Assembly: GCF_036250735.1 (NCBI RefSeq)
Contig: NZ_CP109430.1
Coordinates: 124,001 to 188,000 of the forward strand
Origin: Streptosporangium sp. NBC_01495
GTDB lineage: Bacteria > Actinomycetota > Actinomycetes > Streptosporangiales > Streptosporangiaceae
Direction of reading: 5' to 3'
DNA: 64,000 nt
This document shows, in pieces, positions 36,488 to 44,705 of the stretch; the first letter of the stretch is position 1, and each line of letters starts with the position of its first letter. A model generated the notes under the pieces. It was given only the letters and a program-made list of their open reading frames with translations, was not told where the DNA came from and did not search any database. A program made the position numbers and the translations under genes.

Positions 36488-37294
36488 ATGGACCTGCAGC
36501 TTTCCGGCCGTGTCGCGGTCGTCACCGGCGCCTCCAAGGGCATCGGCCTGGCCGTCACCCGTACCCTGCTCGACGAGGGGGCCCGCGTCGTGGCCGCCTC
36601 GCGCAAGAGCACCCCGGAGTTGGAGGCGCTCGGTGGCGCCGACCTTCTCCACGTACCGGCCGACCTGACCGACCCCGAGGCGCCGGGCCAGATCGTGGCG
36701 CGGGCCGTGGAGGTGTTCGGCGGCCTGGACATCCTGGTGAACAACGCCGGTGGCCCGCCGCCCGGTGTGGCCCTGCCGCGCTTCTCGTTCCTGGCCCCCA
36801 ACGACGACGACTGGCGGGCGATGTTCGAGTTCAACCTGTTCTCGGTCGTACGGGCCGTCCGTGCCGCCGTCCCGGTGATGCTCCAGCGGGGCGGTGGCTC
36901 GATCGTCAACGTGTCCTCGGGCGGCGCCCGGCTTCCGGCCCCCATGAACGTCGACTACAACGCCGCCAAGGCGGGTCTGAACAATCTCACCAAGGCGCTG
37001 TCGGAGGAGTTCGCGCCGCAGGGCATCCGGGTGAACACCGTGTCTCCGGGACCCGTGCGGACGGCGTGGTGGACCGAGGAGGGCGGCGCGGCCGACATCA
37101 TCGCCGCGCAGGCGGGGACCGACCGTGACACTGTGATGAACAGTGTCGCGGTGGAGATGATGAAGCTGACCACCGGCCGCCTCGTCGAGCCGCAGGAGAT
37201 CGCCGACGTGATCGCCCTGCTCGTCTCGCCGCGCTCGGCGAGCACCACCGGCGCCGACTTCGCCGTCGACGCCGGGTTCCTCAAGGAGATCTGA
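36488..37294 (+). CDS. short-chain dehydrogenase/reductase
   Basis: A classical 268-residue SDR that reduces a carbonyl or oxidises an alcohol with NAD(P). It has the cofactor motif TGASKGIG (residues 14-21), LVNNAGG, catalytic Ser in IVNVSSGGA, and Tyr and Lys in DYNAAKAG. The C-terminal VSPGPVRTAWW is typical. The ATG at 36488 follows GAAAGGG. It stands alone after the CBM32 gene, and its substrate cannot be predicted. Confidence 0.92.
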   Translation: MDLQLSGRVAVVTGASKGIGLAVTRTLLDEGARVVAASRKSTPELEALGGADLLHVPADLTDPEAPGQIVARAVEVFGGLDILVNNAGGPPPGVALPRFSFLAPNDDDWRAMFEFNLFSVVRAVRAAVPVMLQRGGGSIVNVSSGGARLPAPMNVDYNAAKAGLNNLTKALSEEFAPQGIRVNTVSPGPVRTAWWTEEGGAADIIAAQAGTDRDTVMNSVAVEMMKLTTGRLVEPQEIADVIALLVSPRSASTTGADFAVDAGFLKEI

Positions 37295-37342
37295 CACACC
37301 CGGCCCCGGTGGGCATCGGCTTACCCCAGCTCACCCGGTGCT

Positions 37343-37393
37343 CGTGGTCACCTGATGTTCGTGGTCACCTGATGTTCGTGGTCACCCGATGTC
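37343..37393. repeat. 17-bp tandem repeat, three copies
   Basis: Three 17-base units of cgtggtcacctgatgtt follow the SDR gene and run into the 3' end of a kinase remnant on the minus strand. Confidence 0.8.
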
Positions 37394-37486
37394 CGTGGGC
37401 TCCACGCCGACCTTGGCCGCGATGGTCCGCGCGGCCGGCGTCGGCGAGATGCCGGCACCGAGCGTCCCGTTCAACCAGATGATCAT
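37382..37486 (-). pseudogene. remnant of a P-loop (TmrB-like) ATP-binding protein
   Basis: A 34-residue frame begins MIIWLNGTLGAG, the start of TmrB-like P-loop proteins (compare MLLWINGPFGGGKTQT at 43216). It diverges exactly where the GKT/S of the P-loop should be and soon ends. No ribosome-binding site is present. The rest of the gene is lost or replaced, probably by a deletion. Confidence 0.4.
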
Positions 37487-37548
37487 GACGTTCAGCGCAT
37501 GCGTCTCGCCGTTTTCGTCGTAGGGGAATGCCAGACTTGCGGCACCGC

Positions 37549-37684
37549 GACGCGGTGTTCCCCGCGACGCGGTGTGCCTGCGGCGTGGTGTGCCCGCGGC
37601 GCGGGAAACCGGCGTCGTGGGGTGCCTGCGGCGTGGGGTCCCCGCGAGGCGGGGTCCCTCACGGCGAGGTGTTCCCCGTGACGC
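37549..37684. repeat. degenerate 18-bp-type repeats ahead of the HhH gene
   Basis: Irregular copies of gcgacgcggtgttccc and gcggcgtggggtgcc fill this stretch. It is G/C-rich and open in several frames by composition; I see no gene in it. Confidence 0.6.
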
Positions 37685-37719
37685 CGGGCGACCGACCACC
37701 CGTTCCGCAAGGAGGCATC

Positions 37720-37944
37720 ATGACGACCCGCGACCAGGACGACGCCCCCACCGACATCCCCGCCAACATCGGACGTCCTGCGCGTGGGGCCCTGTCCGCG
37801 GCCGGCTACACGACGCTCGCCCAGGTGGCCTCCATGACCGAGCGGGAGCTCCTGCGGCTGCACGGCGTTGGCCCCAAGGCCATCCGCCTGCTGCGCGATG
37901 CCCTCGCCGAACGCGGTCTCGCCTTCGCCGACCGGGAGGCGTGA
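37720..37944 (+). CDS. small helix-hairpin-helix DNA-binding protein
   Basis: This 74-residue protein is made mostly of one helix-hairpin-helix pair (IGRPARGALSAAGYTTLAQV, then LLRLHGVGPKAIRLLRDAL), resembling the C-terminal domain of RNA polymerase alpha and UvrC-like HhH modules. It should bind DNA backbone non-specifically or mediate protein contacts. The ribosome-binding site AAGGAGG is perfect. It is a common actinomycete single-domain protein of unknown role. Confidence 0.88.
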   Translation: MTTRDQDDAPTDIPANIGRPARGALSAAGYTTLAQVASMTERELLRLHGVGPKAIRLLRDALAERGLAFADREA

Positions 37945-38042
37945 GTTTCAGCGACCAACCGGAGCGACCAACCGGAGTGACGAGCCTCGGACCTCCAGAT
38001 GAAGGGGCCGAACGGGACGCCGACCTTGCGGGCGGCGGAATG

Positions 38043-39602
38043 TCAGCTGTGGTGCCGCATCTCCGGCCAGAGCTGTGACCAGGGGCGCAGGGGGTCGCGG
38101 CAGACAAGGATGGGCAGATTCTGCTCCTCGTTGGACAGGCCGACGCCGTTGTCGATCCTGCCGCGTTCCTCGCAGGCGGTGAACGCGCGGGCGTAGCCGC
38201 CGGGGGAGTCGGTCACGACCACGGCGATCCGCGCGGACGGGGACGGCGGCCCGCGCCAGTAGAGCTCGTTGTGCCCGCTGTGGACCTCGGGCAGGCCATA
38301 CTCCCCGGCGTAGCGGTCCAGCGCCCCGGCCTCGCCGTAGTTGTCGGTGAGGAGTACGGTCCGTGCGCGCTCCTGGGGCGTCAGCCCGCCGACCACCGCC
38401 GCGACGCGCGCGGCGAACTCCGGCCAGCCGATCGACTCGCGCGCCACCTCGTTGATCCCGGCGACCGGGGTGCCCTCCAGGGCCGAGGGAGGGATCACCG
38501 GTAGCGCGACGACGACGGAGACGACCGCGTTGACCGCCAGGGCGCCGACGACCAGCGCACGCCGTCCCGTACCCGACATCCACCGGCTGACCGGGCCGCA
38601 CCCCGCCGCGAAGAGCAGCACGAGCAGGCCCGCCACGTAGTCGGGGCGCCCGCCGGAGTAGAGCGTCAGCGCGCAGGCCAGCGGGTAGGCCAGGGCGAGG
38701 CAGCGCAGGCGGGGTTCCCGCCACAGCCGTACGGCACCGACCGCCTGGAGGACCGCCTGGGGCGGGCCGAGCAGCAGGATCTGCAGCGGTACGAAGGCGA
38801 GGCGGTTGTCGGCGCCCTCGTCCGCCTCCAGTGCCTCGGCCATCACCAGCTGCGGCCAGCCGTGGGTCGCCTGGTAGACCAGGTTGGGCGCGGCGACCAC
38901 GAGGGCCAGCAGCGCGCCGAGCCAGAGCCTGCGGTCCCGCAGCACGTCGCGCGGCCCCGCCGCCAGCACGCCCACGCCCAGGCTGACCAGGAACAACACG
39001 ATCAGCTGCCGGTTGTACGTCGCCACCCCCGCGACGGCGCCCAGCGCGAGCCACCAGCGGCCGTCGCCCCGCAGCGCCCGTACGGCGAACAGCGCCGCCG
39101 CGACCCAGAGCGGCAGGTCGACCCCGAGGGTGAGCAGGGAGTGGCCGCCGATCAAGAGCAGGGTCGTGGTGGCGATTCCCGCCGCGGCGACGATCTGCGC
39201 CCTCCGGTCGCCGCCGAGTTCCCGGGCCAGGAGGGCGACCAGGACGACGACGAGCGACGCGATCAGGGCGGGAACGACGCGCAGGGCGACCACGGTGTCG
39301 CCGAACACGGCGACCGAGGCCCGCGCGATCAGCGGGGTCAGCGGCGGGGTGTCGAAGTATCCGAGGGCGGGCCGCTCACCCAGCATCCGGAAGTACAGCT
39401 CGTCCCGGTGGTAGCCGTAGCGAGGGCTCGCGACCAGCAGCACGGCGAGCGTGGCCAGCGCGACCGCGCCGACGGGCCGCCCGGCGAAGGGTGCGGCCGG
39501 GGCGGTCGTGCCGGCGGTGCGCGGGGCGGAGGGAGCGGACACCCGTTCATCATCGGCTTTCGACGCCGGTGACGCGAGAGGCGATCCCGATCTGTCCGTC
39601 AT
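38043..39602 (-). CDS. GT39/ArnT-like membrane glycosyltransferase
   Basis: A 519-residue integral membrane protein with about ten to twelve helices. It has the DE motif in the first external loop (GYHRDELYFRMLGE) and the APNLVYQATHGWPQ region seen in the dolichyl-phosphate-mannose mannosyltransferase (GT-C) superfamily. Such enzymes move a sugar from a polyprenyl carrier to protein or lipid outside the membrane. The start at 39602 has no strong ribosome-binding site; an in-frame GTG about 60 bases downstream is an alternative. Its C-terminus is convergent with the HhH gene. Confidence 0.85.
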   Translation of the reverse strand: MTDRSGSPLASPASKADDERVSAPSAPRTAGTTAPAAPFAGRPVGAVALATLAVLLVASPRYGYHRDELYFRMLGERPALGYFDTPPLTPLIARASVAVFGDTVVALRVVPALIASLVVVLVALLARELGGDRRAQIVAAAGIATTTLLLIGGHSLLTLGVDLPLWVAAALFAVRALRGDGRWWLALGAVAGVATYNRQLIVLFLVSLGVGVLAAGPRDVLRDRRLWLGALLALVVAAPNLVYQATHGWPQLVMAEALEADEGADNRLAFVPLQILLLGPPQAVLQAVGAVRLWREPRLRCLALAYPLACALTLYSGGRPDYVAGLLVLLFAAGCGPVSRWMSGTGRRALVVGALAVNAVVSVVVALPVIPPSALEGTPVAGINEVARESIGWPEFAARVAAVVGGLTPQERARTVLLTDNYGEAGALDRYAGEYGLPEVHSGHNELYWRGPPSPSARIAVVVTDSPGGYARAFTACEERGRIDNGVGLSNEEQNLPILVCRDPLRPWSQLWPEMRHHS

Positions 39603-39606
39603 CGGG

Positions 39607-39724
39607 TACGAAGGGTGATCCTGATCCGCCCGTCGTCCGGGACGAAGGGTGATCCTGATCCGCCCGCCGTTTGATACGAGGGGTGATCCTGATCCGCCCG
39701 TCGTGCGGCGCGAGGGGTGATCCC
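39607..39724. repeat. 34-bp tandem repeat, three and a half copies
   Basis: Units of 34 bases with the core gggtgatcctgatccgcccg recur at exact 34-base spacing between the GT39-like and SRPBCC genes. They lie in the upstream region of the GT39-like gene and could affect its promoter. Confidence 0.9.
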
Positions 39725-39767
39725 TTCCCGGACAGGGTCTTCGACGGAGATCTGCGTTCGGCGTGAC

Positions 39768-40199
39768 CTAACCCGCGGCCGCTCCCTCCGCTTCCTCCGC
39801 TTCCTCCAGCGTTCGTTTCATGTCCGCCGCCCCCCGTTCGACGCGCGCGCGGATCTCCGCCGCGAGCGCGTCCGGCAGCACATCGGTTATCCAGACAAGT
39901 CGGCTGTGGCCGGACTCTTCAGGGAAGACCTGGAACGAGGCGTGGTGGTGCGTGATGGCCGGTTGCGCGCCTTCGACCACCGCGTAGGCGAATCGGCGAG
40001 TCGTGTCGTCGACATCGACGATCAGCTCGCGGATGACCTTCCCGTTGGGAAAGACGAGAATCCTGACGTCGCCCTCGATGTGGGTGTCGGCGACACGGTC
40101 CGGCAGGAGACGCCGGTGCACCGCGCCCACGTCGCGTATCGCCGCCCACACTCGCTCCGGGCTGGAGTTGATCACGACTTCTGTACGGATGGAAGCCAT
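39768..40199 (-). CDS. SRPBCC (START-fold) protein
   Basis: The 143-residue protein has the SRPBCC ligand-binding fold, beginning IRTEVVINSSPERVWAAIRD and containing SRLVWITDVLPDALA. The family includes polyketide cyclases and MxaD-like proteins that bind hydrophobic ligands. AGGAGAACGGG precedes the ATG. It follows the MarR regulator by 24 bases on the same strand, so the two form an operon and the regulator probably controls it. Confidence 0.87.
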   Translation of the reverse strand: MASIRTEVVINSSPERVWAAIRDVGAVHRRLLPDRVADTHIEGDVRILVFPNGKVIRELIVDVDDTTRRFAYAVVEGAQPAITHHHASFQVFPEESGHSRLVWITDVLPDALAAEIRARVERGAADMKRTLEEAEEAEGAAAG

Positions 40200-40223
40200 T
40201 TCCCGTTCTCCTGTCTGCTCGGC

Positions 40224-40805
40224 TCACGGCCGGGTGTCATCCGTGCCGTCGTTCTGGCTCAGGTGCCGGGAGAGCCGGTGCTGGTTCTCGGCGAGGCGCA
40301 GGCACAGGTGCCGCAGTTGGGTCAGCTCGTCGGGCGTGAAGTCGCGGAAGATCGCCGCCATCGCGGCCTGTGTCGGCCGGCGGAAGGATTCGATCCACGC
40401 CTGTCCCGCGGGGGTGATCTGGGCCAGGACGGAGCGCCGGTCGTGACGATCGGGGACCCGCCGCACCAGCCCGTCGCGTTCGAGGGTGTCGACCAGCCCG
40501 GTGACGTTGCGGGAGCTCACTCCGGCCGACTGGGCCAGGTCGCCGATGCTGACTCCGTCGTCGGTCGAGGCGCTCAGCCGCATCAGGATGTCAAGCGCCC
40601 CCGAGCTCAGCCCGCGGCCCTGAGCTCCGTGGGCGCGAATGCGCTCGACGGCGTGGAAGGCGGTGCGGACGGCGGTCGCCGCCTCAAGGGCGAGGGTGTC
40701 GTCTCCGGCGGTGAACCGGGCCATCGCCGCCCTCGCCCCGGGATCGAAGAGGGAGCCGCCGGGATCCCGGTCGAACTCTGTCGGTGATTTATGTACGTCC
40801 TTCAT
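40224..40805 (-). CDS. MarR-family transcriptional regulator
   Basis: A 193-residue MarR-type winged-helix repressor with helix-turn-helix VSIGDLAQSAGVSSRNVTGLVDTLERDGLV and wing RRVPDRHDRRSVLAQIT. MarR proteins usually repress their own operon and release DNA on binding a phenolic or hydrophobic ligand. It is the first gene of a pair with the SRPBCC protein. The upstream 40 bases (40806-40845) are unusually A/T-rich and hold its promoter. Confidence 0.9.
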   Translation of the reverse strand: MKDVHKSPTEFDRDPGGSLFDPGARAAMARFTAGDDTLALEAATAVRTAFHAVERIRAHGAQGRGLSSGALDILMRLSASTDDGVSIGDLAQSAGVSSRNVTGLVDTLERDGLVRRVPDRHDRRSVLAQITPAGQAWIESFRRPTQAAMAAIFRDFTPDELTQLRHLCLRLAENQHRLSRHLSQNDGTDDTRP

Positions 40806-41071
40806 GATGAAGACATACTTTAATACCTACTTCGCTAAATTGTCGATGCGGGATCCCGTGTCGGCAGGGGAGGGGTGACGAGGACGGGCTTCGGACGTCG
40901 GAGGATCTGTCTGTCCGCACAGGCCCTGGACCGGGAGGTCACCGTGGCCTTGGACGCTCGCATGGCGGTCGTGATCGTCCCGGGATGACATCCCCCGGTC
41001 TGATTCGCCGTCTCCGGAATCAGACCGGGATCCGATGTGGCCGGGGTGGTCGTTCGGAGATCGTGGCCATC

Positions 41072-42448
41072 ATGCTGAAATCAATCGCCATCGCCCTGAC
41101 CCTCCTGGGCTCGGGCGCGCAGGCACCACAGGCCGATCCCCTCGACTGGAGCACCTGCCCGGGTGACAAGATCGGGATGGAGTGCGTCGACCTGCGGGTC
41201 CCCGTCGACCGGCAGCAGGCCGCCGGCCGCGAGATCACGCTGAAGCTGGGCCGCCTGAAGGCCACCGGCACCTCCGAGGGCTCCGTCCTGATCGCCTACG
41301 GCGGGCCGGGCGGGCCGGGGATCGCCATCACCCAGTCCGGGAACCAGTGGGCCAAGCTCCGCGAGCGCATGGACATCGTCACGTGGGACACGCGGGGCTA
41401 CGGCGAGCAGTTCGGCGGCCTGAGCACGGGTCTGCCGTGCACCTGGACACGCGTACCGCTGCCCGAATTCCCCGAGGACGACGCCGACTTCGGGCGGCTC
41501 TCCGACACCAACCGCGGCTACGCCGAGGCCTGCCGCAACAAGGACCCCGAGTTCTTCGCCAACATGAGCTCGGCCGACAACGCCAGGGACATGGAGGCGA
41601 TCAGGAAGGCGCTCGGCGACGCCAAGCTCAACTTCTACGGCGCCTCCTACGCCGGGTTCTACGGGCAGGCGTACGCCAGGCTCTTCCCCGGCCAGGTGCG
41701 CACGATGGTGCTCGACGGCACGTGGAACCACAGCACCGCCGACTGGGTCGGCGAGCTGGAGAAGATGGCCGGGAGCAACGAGGAGGCCATCGGCCGCTTC
41801 TTCGACTGGTGCGCCTCGGGGAAATGCCGGGACGTCGTACCCGCGAAGTGGCGCAAGCTGGTCGCCAGGGCCGATCGCGCGCCGATCCCCGCCAGGCAGG
41901 CCGGCATCGCGTACGACGGACGCGACCTGCAGGCCTTCGCGGTGAGCTCCGCCAGGCAGGGCGCCGAGGCGTGGCCGAAGCTGGCGAGGGACATCCGCGC
42001 GGCCATCGGCGGTGACGCCTCCGGCTTCGTCCCCGCGCGCGGCGCCCGCTACCCCGACCAGGCGACCGGCGTCACCGAATGCGTCGACTGGCCCCGTCCC
42101 GCCGGCCGCGCCGAGCTGGACGCGACGATCGCCCGGCTGCGCGAGATCGCGCCCAACACGGGCACCGCCAACACCCTGGCGACCGGGACCCTCGGCTGCG
42201 TCGGCTGGCCGGTGCGGGTGACCAACCCGCCCGCCCCGCTGCCGAAGGGCCTGCCACCCATGCTCGGCGCGGGTGCCTGGGGCGAGTCCGACGCCGTGGA
42301 GCGGGTGCTCAAGCAGGTACCGGGCAGCGTCACTGTCCGGCACGAGGGTCCCGGCCACACGCTCCACGCCTCCAACCCCTGCGCCCGTGACCACATCGAC
42401 CGCTACCTCACCGACCGCGTACTGCCCGCGGCGGGGACGAAGTGCTGA
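41072..42448 (+). CDS. secreted alpha/beta-hydrolase, S33 tripeptidyl-aminopeptidase type
   Basis: The 458-residue enzyme has a short signal peptide (LKSIAIALTLLGSGAQA) and an alpha/beta-hydrolase fold. It has oxyanion segment IAYGGPGGPG, nucleophile Ser192 in YGASYAGFYG, and a C-terminal TAP-like cap with PCARDHIDRYL. It matches the TAP family that removes N-terminal tripeptides from secreted proteins. The paired cysteines suit an extracellular protein. The ATG at 41072 is preferred; a GTG at 41063 is also in frame and GGAG lies nearer to it. Confidence 0.88.
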   Translation: MLKSIAIALTLLGSGAQAPQADPLDWSTCPGDKIGMECVDLRVPVDRQQAAGREITLKLGRLKATGTSEGSVLIAYGGPGGPGIAITQSGNQWAKLRERMDIVTWDTRGYGEQFGGLSTGLPCTWTRVPLPEFPEDDADFGRLSDTNRGYAEACRNKDPEFFANMSSADNARDMEAIRKALGDAKLNFYGASYAGFYGQAYARLFPGQVRTMVLDGTWNHSTADWVGELEKMAGSNEEAIGRFFDWCASGKCRDVVPAKWRKLVARADRAPIPARQAGIAYDGRDLQAFAVSSARQGAEAWPKLARDIRAAIGGDASGFVPARGARYPDQATGVTECVDWPRPAGRAELDATIARLREIAPNTGTANTLATGTLGCVGWPVRVTNPPAPLPKGLPPMLGAGAWGESDAVERVLKQVPGSVTVRHEGPGHTLHASNPCARDHIDRYLTDRVLPAAGTKC

Positions 42449-42670
42449 CGCCGGGCTGAAGCCGCACGCGCCGATCCGGTAAAGCATGATCAACGATCTC
42501 CTCGCGCGGGTTCCTCGGTTCCGGCTCGTCGCCGGGTTCGCTGTGGCGGTGACGGCGAGGGCTGCCTATCATCGCGTTCCGGTACCAAACGCCGTCATCA
42601 CCCGGGCGGGACGTACGAGGACCTGGGATCTCGCTCGTGAGAGGCCCGGGAAGGCTGGGGGAATCCGATC

Positions 42671-43057
42671 GTGTCCGTCGAACTGAACCACACCATCGTC
42701 ATGGCCCGCGACAAGCGGGTCTCCGCCGAGTTCATGGCCGAGATGCTCGGCCTGGAGGTCGGAGCGCCCTTCGGCCCGTTCCTCCCCGTCACCACCGTCA
42801 ACGGCGTCACCCTGGACTTCGCGGACAGCGACCGGGACGAGATCGTCTCCCAGCACTACGCGTTCCTGGTGTCCGAGGACGACTTCGACGTCATCTTCCA
42901 GCGGATTCAGCGGGCCGGGATCACCTACTACGCCGACCCGGCCCGCGAGCGGCAGGGAGAGATCAACCGCCGCGACGGCGGGCGCGGCGTCTACTTCCTG
43001 GATCCCGACGGACACTTCCTGGAGATCCTCACCCGCCCGTACGGCAGCGGCGGCTAG
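42671..43057 (+). CDS. VOC-family protein (glyoxalase/bleomycin resistance fold)
   Basis: A 128-residue vicinal-oxygen-chelate protein with LNHTIVMARDKRVSAEFMAEMLG at the start and VYFLDPDGHFLEILTRPYG at the end. The metal-ligand His and Glu are in place, so an enzyme or a metal-dependent binding protein is possible. The GTG start follows GGGGGA. Its stop codon overlaps that of an SDR remnant on the other strand. Confidence 0.9.
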   Translation: MSVELNHTIVMARDKRVSAEFMAEMLGLEVGAPFGPFLPVTTVNGVTLDFADSDRDEIVSQHYAFLVSEDDFDVIFQRIQRAGITYYADPARERQGEINRRDGGRGVYFLDPDGHFLEILTRPYGSGG

Positions 43058-43206
43058 AACCCCCGGTCCAGGGCCGTCTGGCCGTTCAGTACGGCGCGAA
43101 GCCGCGCGTTGTCGCGGACACCTCCCCCGCCGAAGTCGGTGGCCACCGGGCCGGGGGCGACCGTGTTGGCGGTGATGCCGCGCGGGCCGAACTCGTGGGC
43201 CCGTAG
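43054..43206 (-). pseudogene. C-terminal remnant of a short-chain dehydrogenase
   Basis: Fifty codons encode FGPRGITANTVAPGPVATDF and a further stretch (LRAVLNGQTALDRGF) that match the C-terminal third of SDR enzymes. The Rossmann part, active-site Ser/Tyr/Lys and any start are missing. The adjoining TmrB-like gene begins immediately beyond it, which suggests a deletion or an insertion of that gene. Confidence 0.65.
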
Positions 43207-43215
43207 GCTCGGCGC

Positions 43216-43848
43216 ATGCTTCTGTGGATCAACGGCCCCTTCGGCGGAGGCAAGACGCAGACCGCGTACGAGCTCCGGCGACGGCTGCCGGGAAGTGTCG
43301 TCTGCGACCCCGAACACGTCGGCTTCGGCCTGCGCCGGATGATGCCGCCGCCGCTGCGCGAGGACTTCCAGAACCTTCCGGCATGGCGGCAGGGCGTGTA
43401 CGAGGTGCTGGACCTGGCTCTCACCAAGCACGACGGCACGGTGATCGCACCGATGACGGTCGTGGAGTCCGCGTACTTCCAGGAGACCGTCGGCCGGCTG
43501 CGGGAACGCGGCCACGACGTCAGGCACTTCGCGCTACTGGCCGACCGGGAGACGGTGCTGCGCCGCCTGCGCGAGCGCGGCTTCGGGCATGTCGCACAGT
43601 TCGTGGCCGGCAAGAGCGCCGCCCTGCGCCTGGAGAGCTTCGCCGTCTCCAAAGTCGACCTGTGCCTGGAGCGATTGCGCGAGGCGGAGTTCGCCGAGCA
43701 CGTGTGGACCGACCGCCTCACGATTTCGGGGGTCGCCGACCACATCGCCGCCTCGTCCGGGCTGACGCTCGCCCCGAACACGGACAGCGCGCTACGAGGC
43801 CGCCTGCGGCGTGCGTGGACGGGTGTCAAGCACATCCGATTCGACTGA
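43216..43848 (+). CDS. TmrB-like ATP-binding protein
   Basis: A 210-residue P-loop protein that starts MLLWINGPFGGGKTQTAYEL (Walker A GPFGGGKT). It has VVCDPEHVGFGLRRMM, a kinase-like lid region with repeated Arg (LRRLRERGFGH) and ends in a basic tail. The pattern fits the TmrB family, which confers tunicamycin resistance in Bacillus and is common as an uncharacterised ATP-binding protein in actinomycetes. It is cytosolic. Resistance function here is only a family inference. It starts ten bases after the SDR remnant. Confidence 0.85.
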   Translation: MLLWINGPFGGGKTQTAYELRRRLPGSVVCDPEHVGFGLRRMMPPPLREDFQNLPAWRQGVYEVLDLALTKHDGTVIAPMTVVESAYFQETVGRLRERGHDVRHFALLADRETVLRRLRERGFGHVAQFVAGKSAALRLESFAVSKVDLCLERLREAEFAEHVWTDRLTISGVADHIAASSGLTLAPNTDSALRGRLRRAWTGVKHIRFD

Positions 43849-44010
43849 GCGCGCCCACCGGTTACACGATCCGAGGACCTCCTGATCCGCCTCGTCGGCC
43901 CCTGTCGACGCGGCATAACCGGGCACGGTGGCGACGTCCCGCCGAGGCGGGCCGCTTCGGGTAAAAGGCCGCGAACCGGCGAAAGTCATTCCCTCTTCAT
44001 TCATTCGAAC

Positions 44011-44373
44011 GTGGCCACATCGCTGATTTCGCGGGAATGGGCATTGGGCAGCAAAGATCGTTCCGGCTTGTCTCGATCGTTGATATGGAGGGTTTCTAAT
44101 CAAAACATTCTCGGAGGGAATTGGTATAGAGGTGGTGGCTATTTCAATTCTCACGGAGATGCGCAGGCGGTGCTCGACGCCTACCACTCGGGGGCGGCGC
44201 AGATAATGGGAATAACCAGGAGTGGGAATATCCAAATTAGGGTCACTTCCATTGTGGGCTACGACAATAATCCAGCAATGAATCGTCTCGGGGTGCCCAC
44301 GAATATTTTCATGATCAAGGGAACCAAGAGTCCGAGTGTTGTGCCGATGAACCCAAACGCGAGCGCGCCGTGA
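44011..44373 (+). CDS. orphan C-terminal domain of a polymorphic toxin
   Basis: The last 85 residues (from NILGGNWYRGGGYFNSHGDA through VLDAYHSGAAQIMG to VPTNIFMIKGTKSPSVVP) resemble the C-terminal toxin domain seen on secreted or contact-dependent polymorphic toxins. I cannot give its exact toxin class. The secretion and trafficking part is missing: the first 35 residues from the GTG at 44011 look random, and a TTG just before the domain may be the true start. Base composition is clearly lower in G/C than its neighbours. It overlaps the next frame by four bases, as toxin-immunity pairs often do. Confidence 0.6.
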   Translation: MATSLISREWALGSKDRSGLSRSLIWRVSNQNILGGNWYRGGGYFNSHGDAQAVLDAYHSGAAQIMGITRSGNIQIRVTSIVGYDNNPAMNRLGVPTNIFMIKGTKSPSVVPMNPNASAP

Positions 44374-44705
44374 TCGACGGTCAAGGGCATCGGCGCGAGA
44401 ACGAGATAACGCTTCTTGCGGTGCAAGCACTTCTTGGCCTGATTTCCAAGGATTTGATTGCCGTGGCGGTGCGTATCGAGGAGGGGCGTGTAGAACTTAT
44501 TTTCTGGGCTCATTGTCAATCGAGTGAAATTGAAAATGATGCCGAGGAAGCCGCGTTCGAGCTGGACACCCTTTTTTCCGATGATCATCCGTTGATTGAA
44601 TACGCGATCAAAATAGGCGAACCGGATCTGAAGTCAATGGGGGCTGGGGATCGCATGATCTATTGGGCGAAGGGCCGGAATGGGGATCGCGACAGTAACG
44701 GATAG
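44370..44705 (+). CDS. candidate cognate immunity protein
   Basis: A 111-residue acidic protein (VELIFWAHCQSSEIENDAEE, LFSDDHPLIEYAIKIGEPD) that starts at a GTG overlapping the toxin stop. Small acidic proteins right after a polymorphic-toxin domain are usually immunity proteins that bind and block it. No family is recognised with confidence. It shares the low G/C composition of the toxin and so arrived with it. Confidence 0.6.
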   Translation: MIDGQGHRRENEITLLAVQALLGLISKDLIAVAVRIEEGRVELIFWAHCQSSEIENDAEEAAFELDTLFSDDHPLIEYAIKIGEPDLKSMGAGDRMIYWAKGRNGDRDSNG

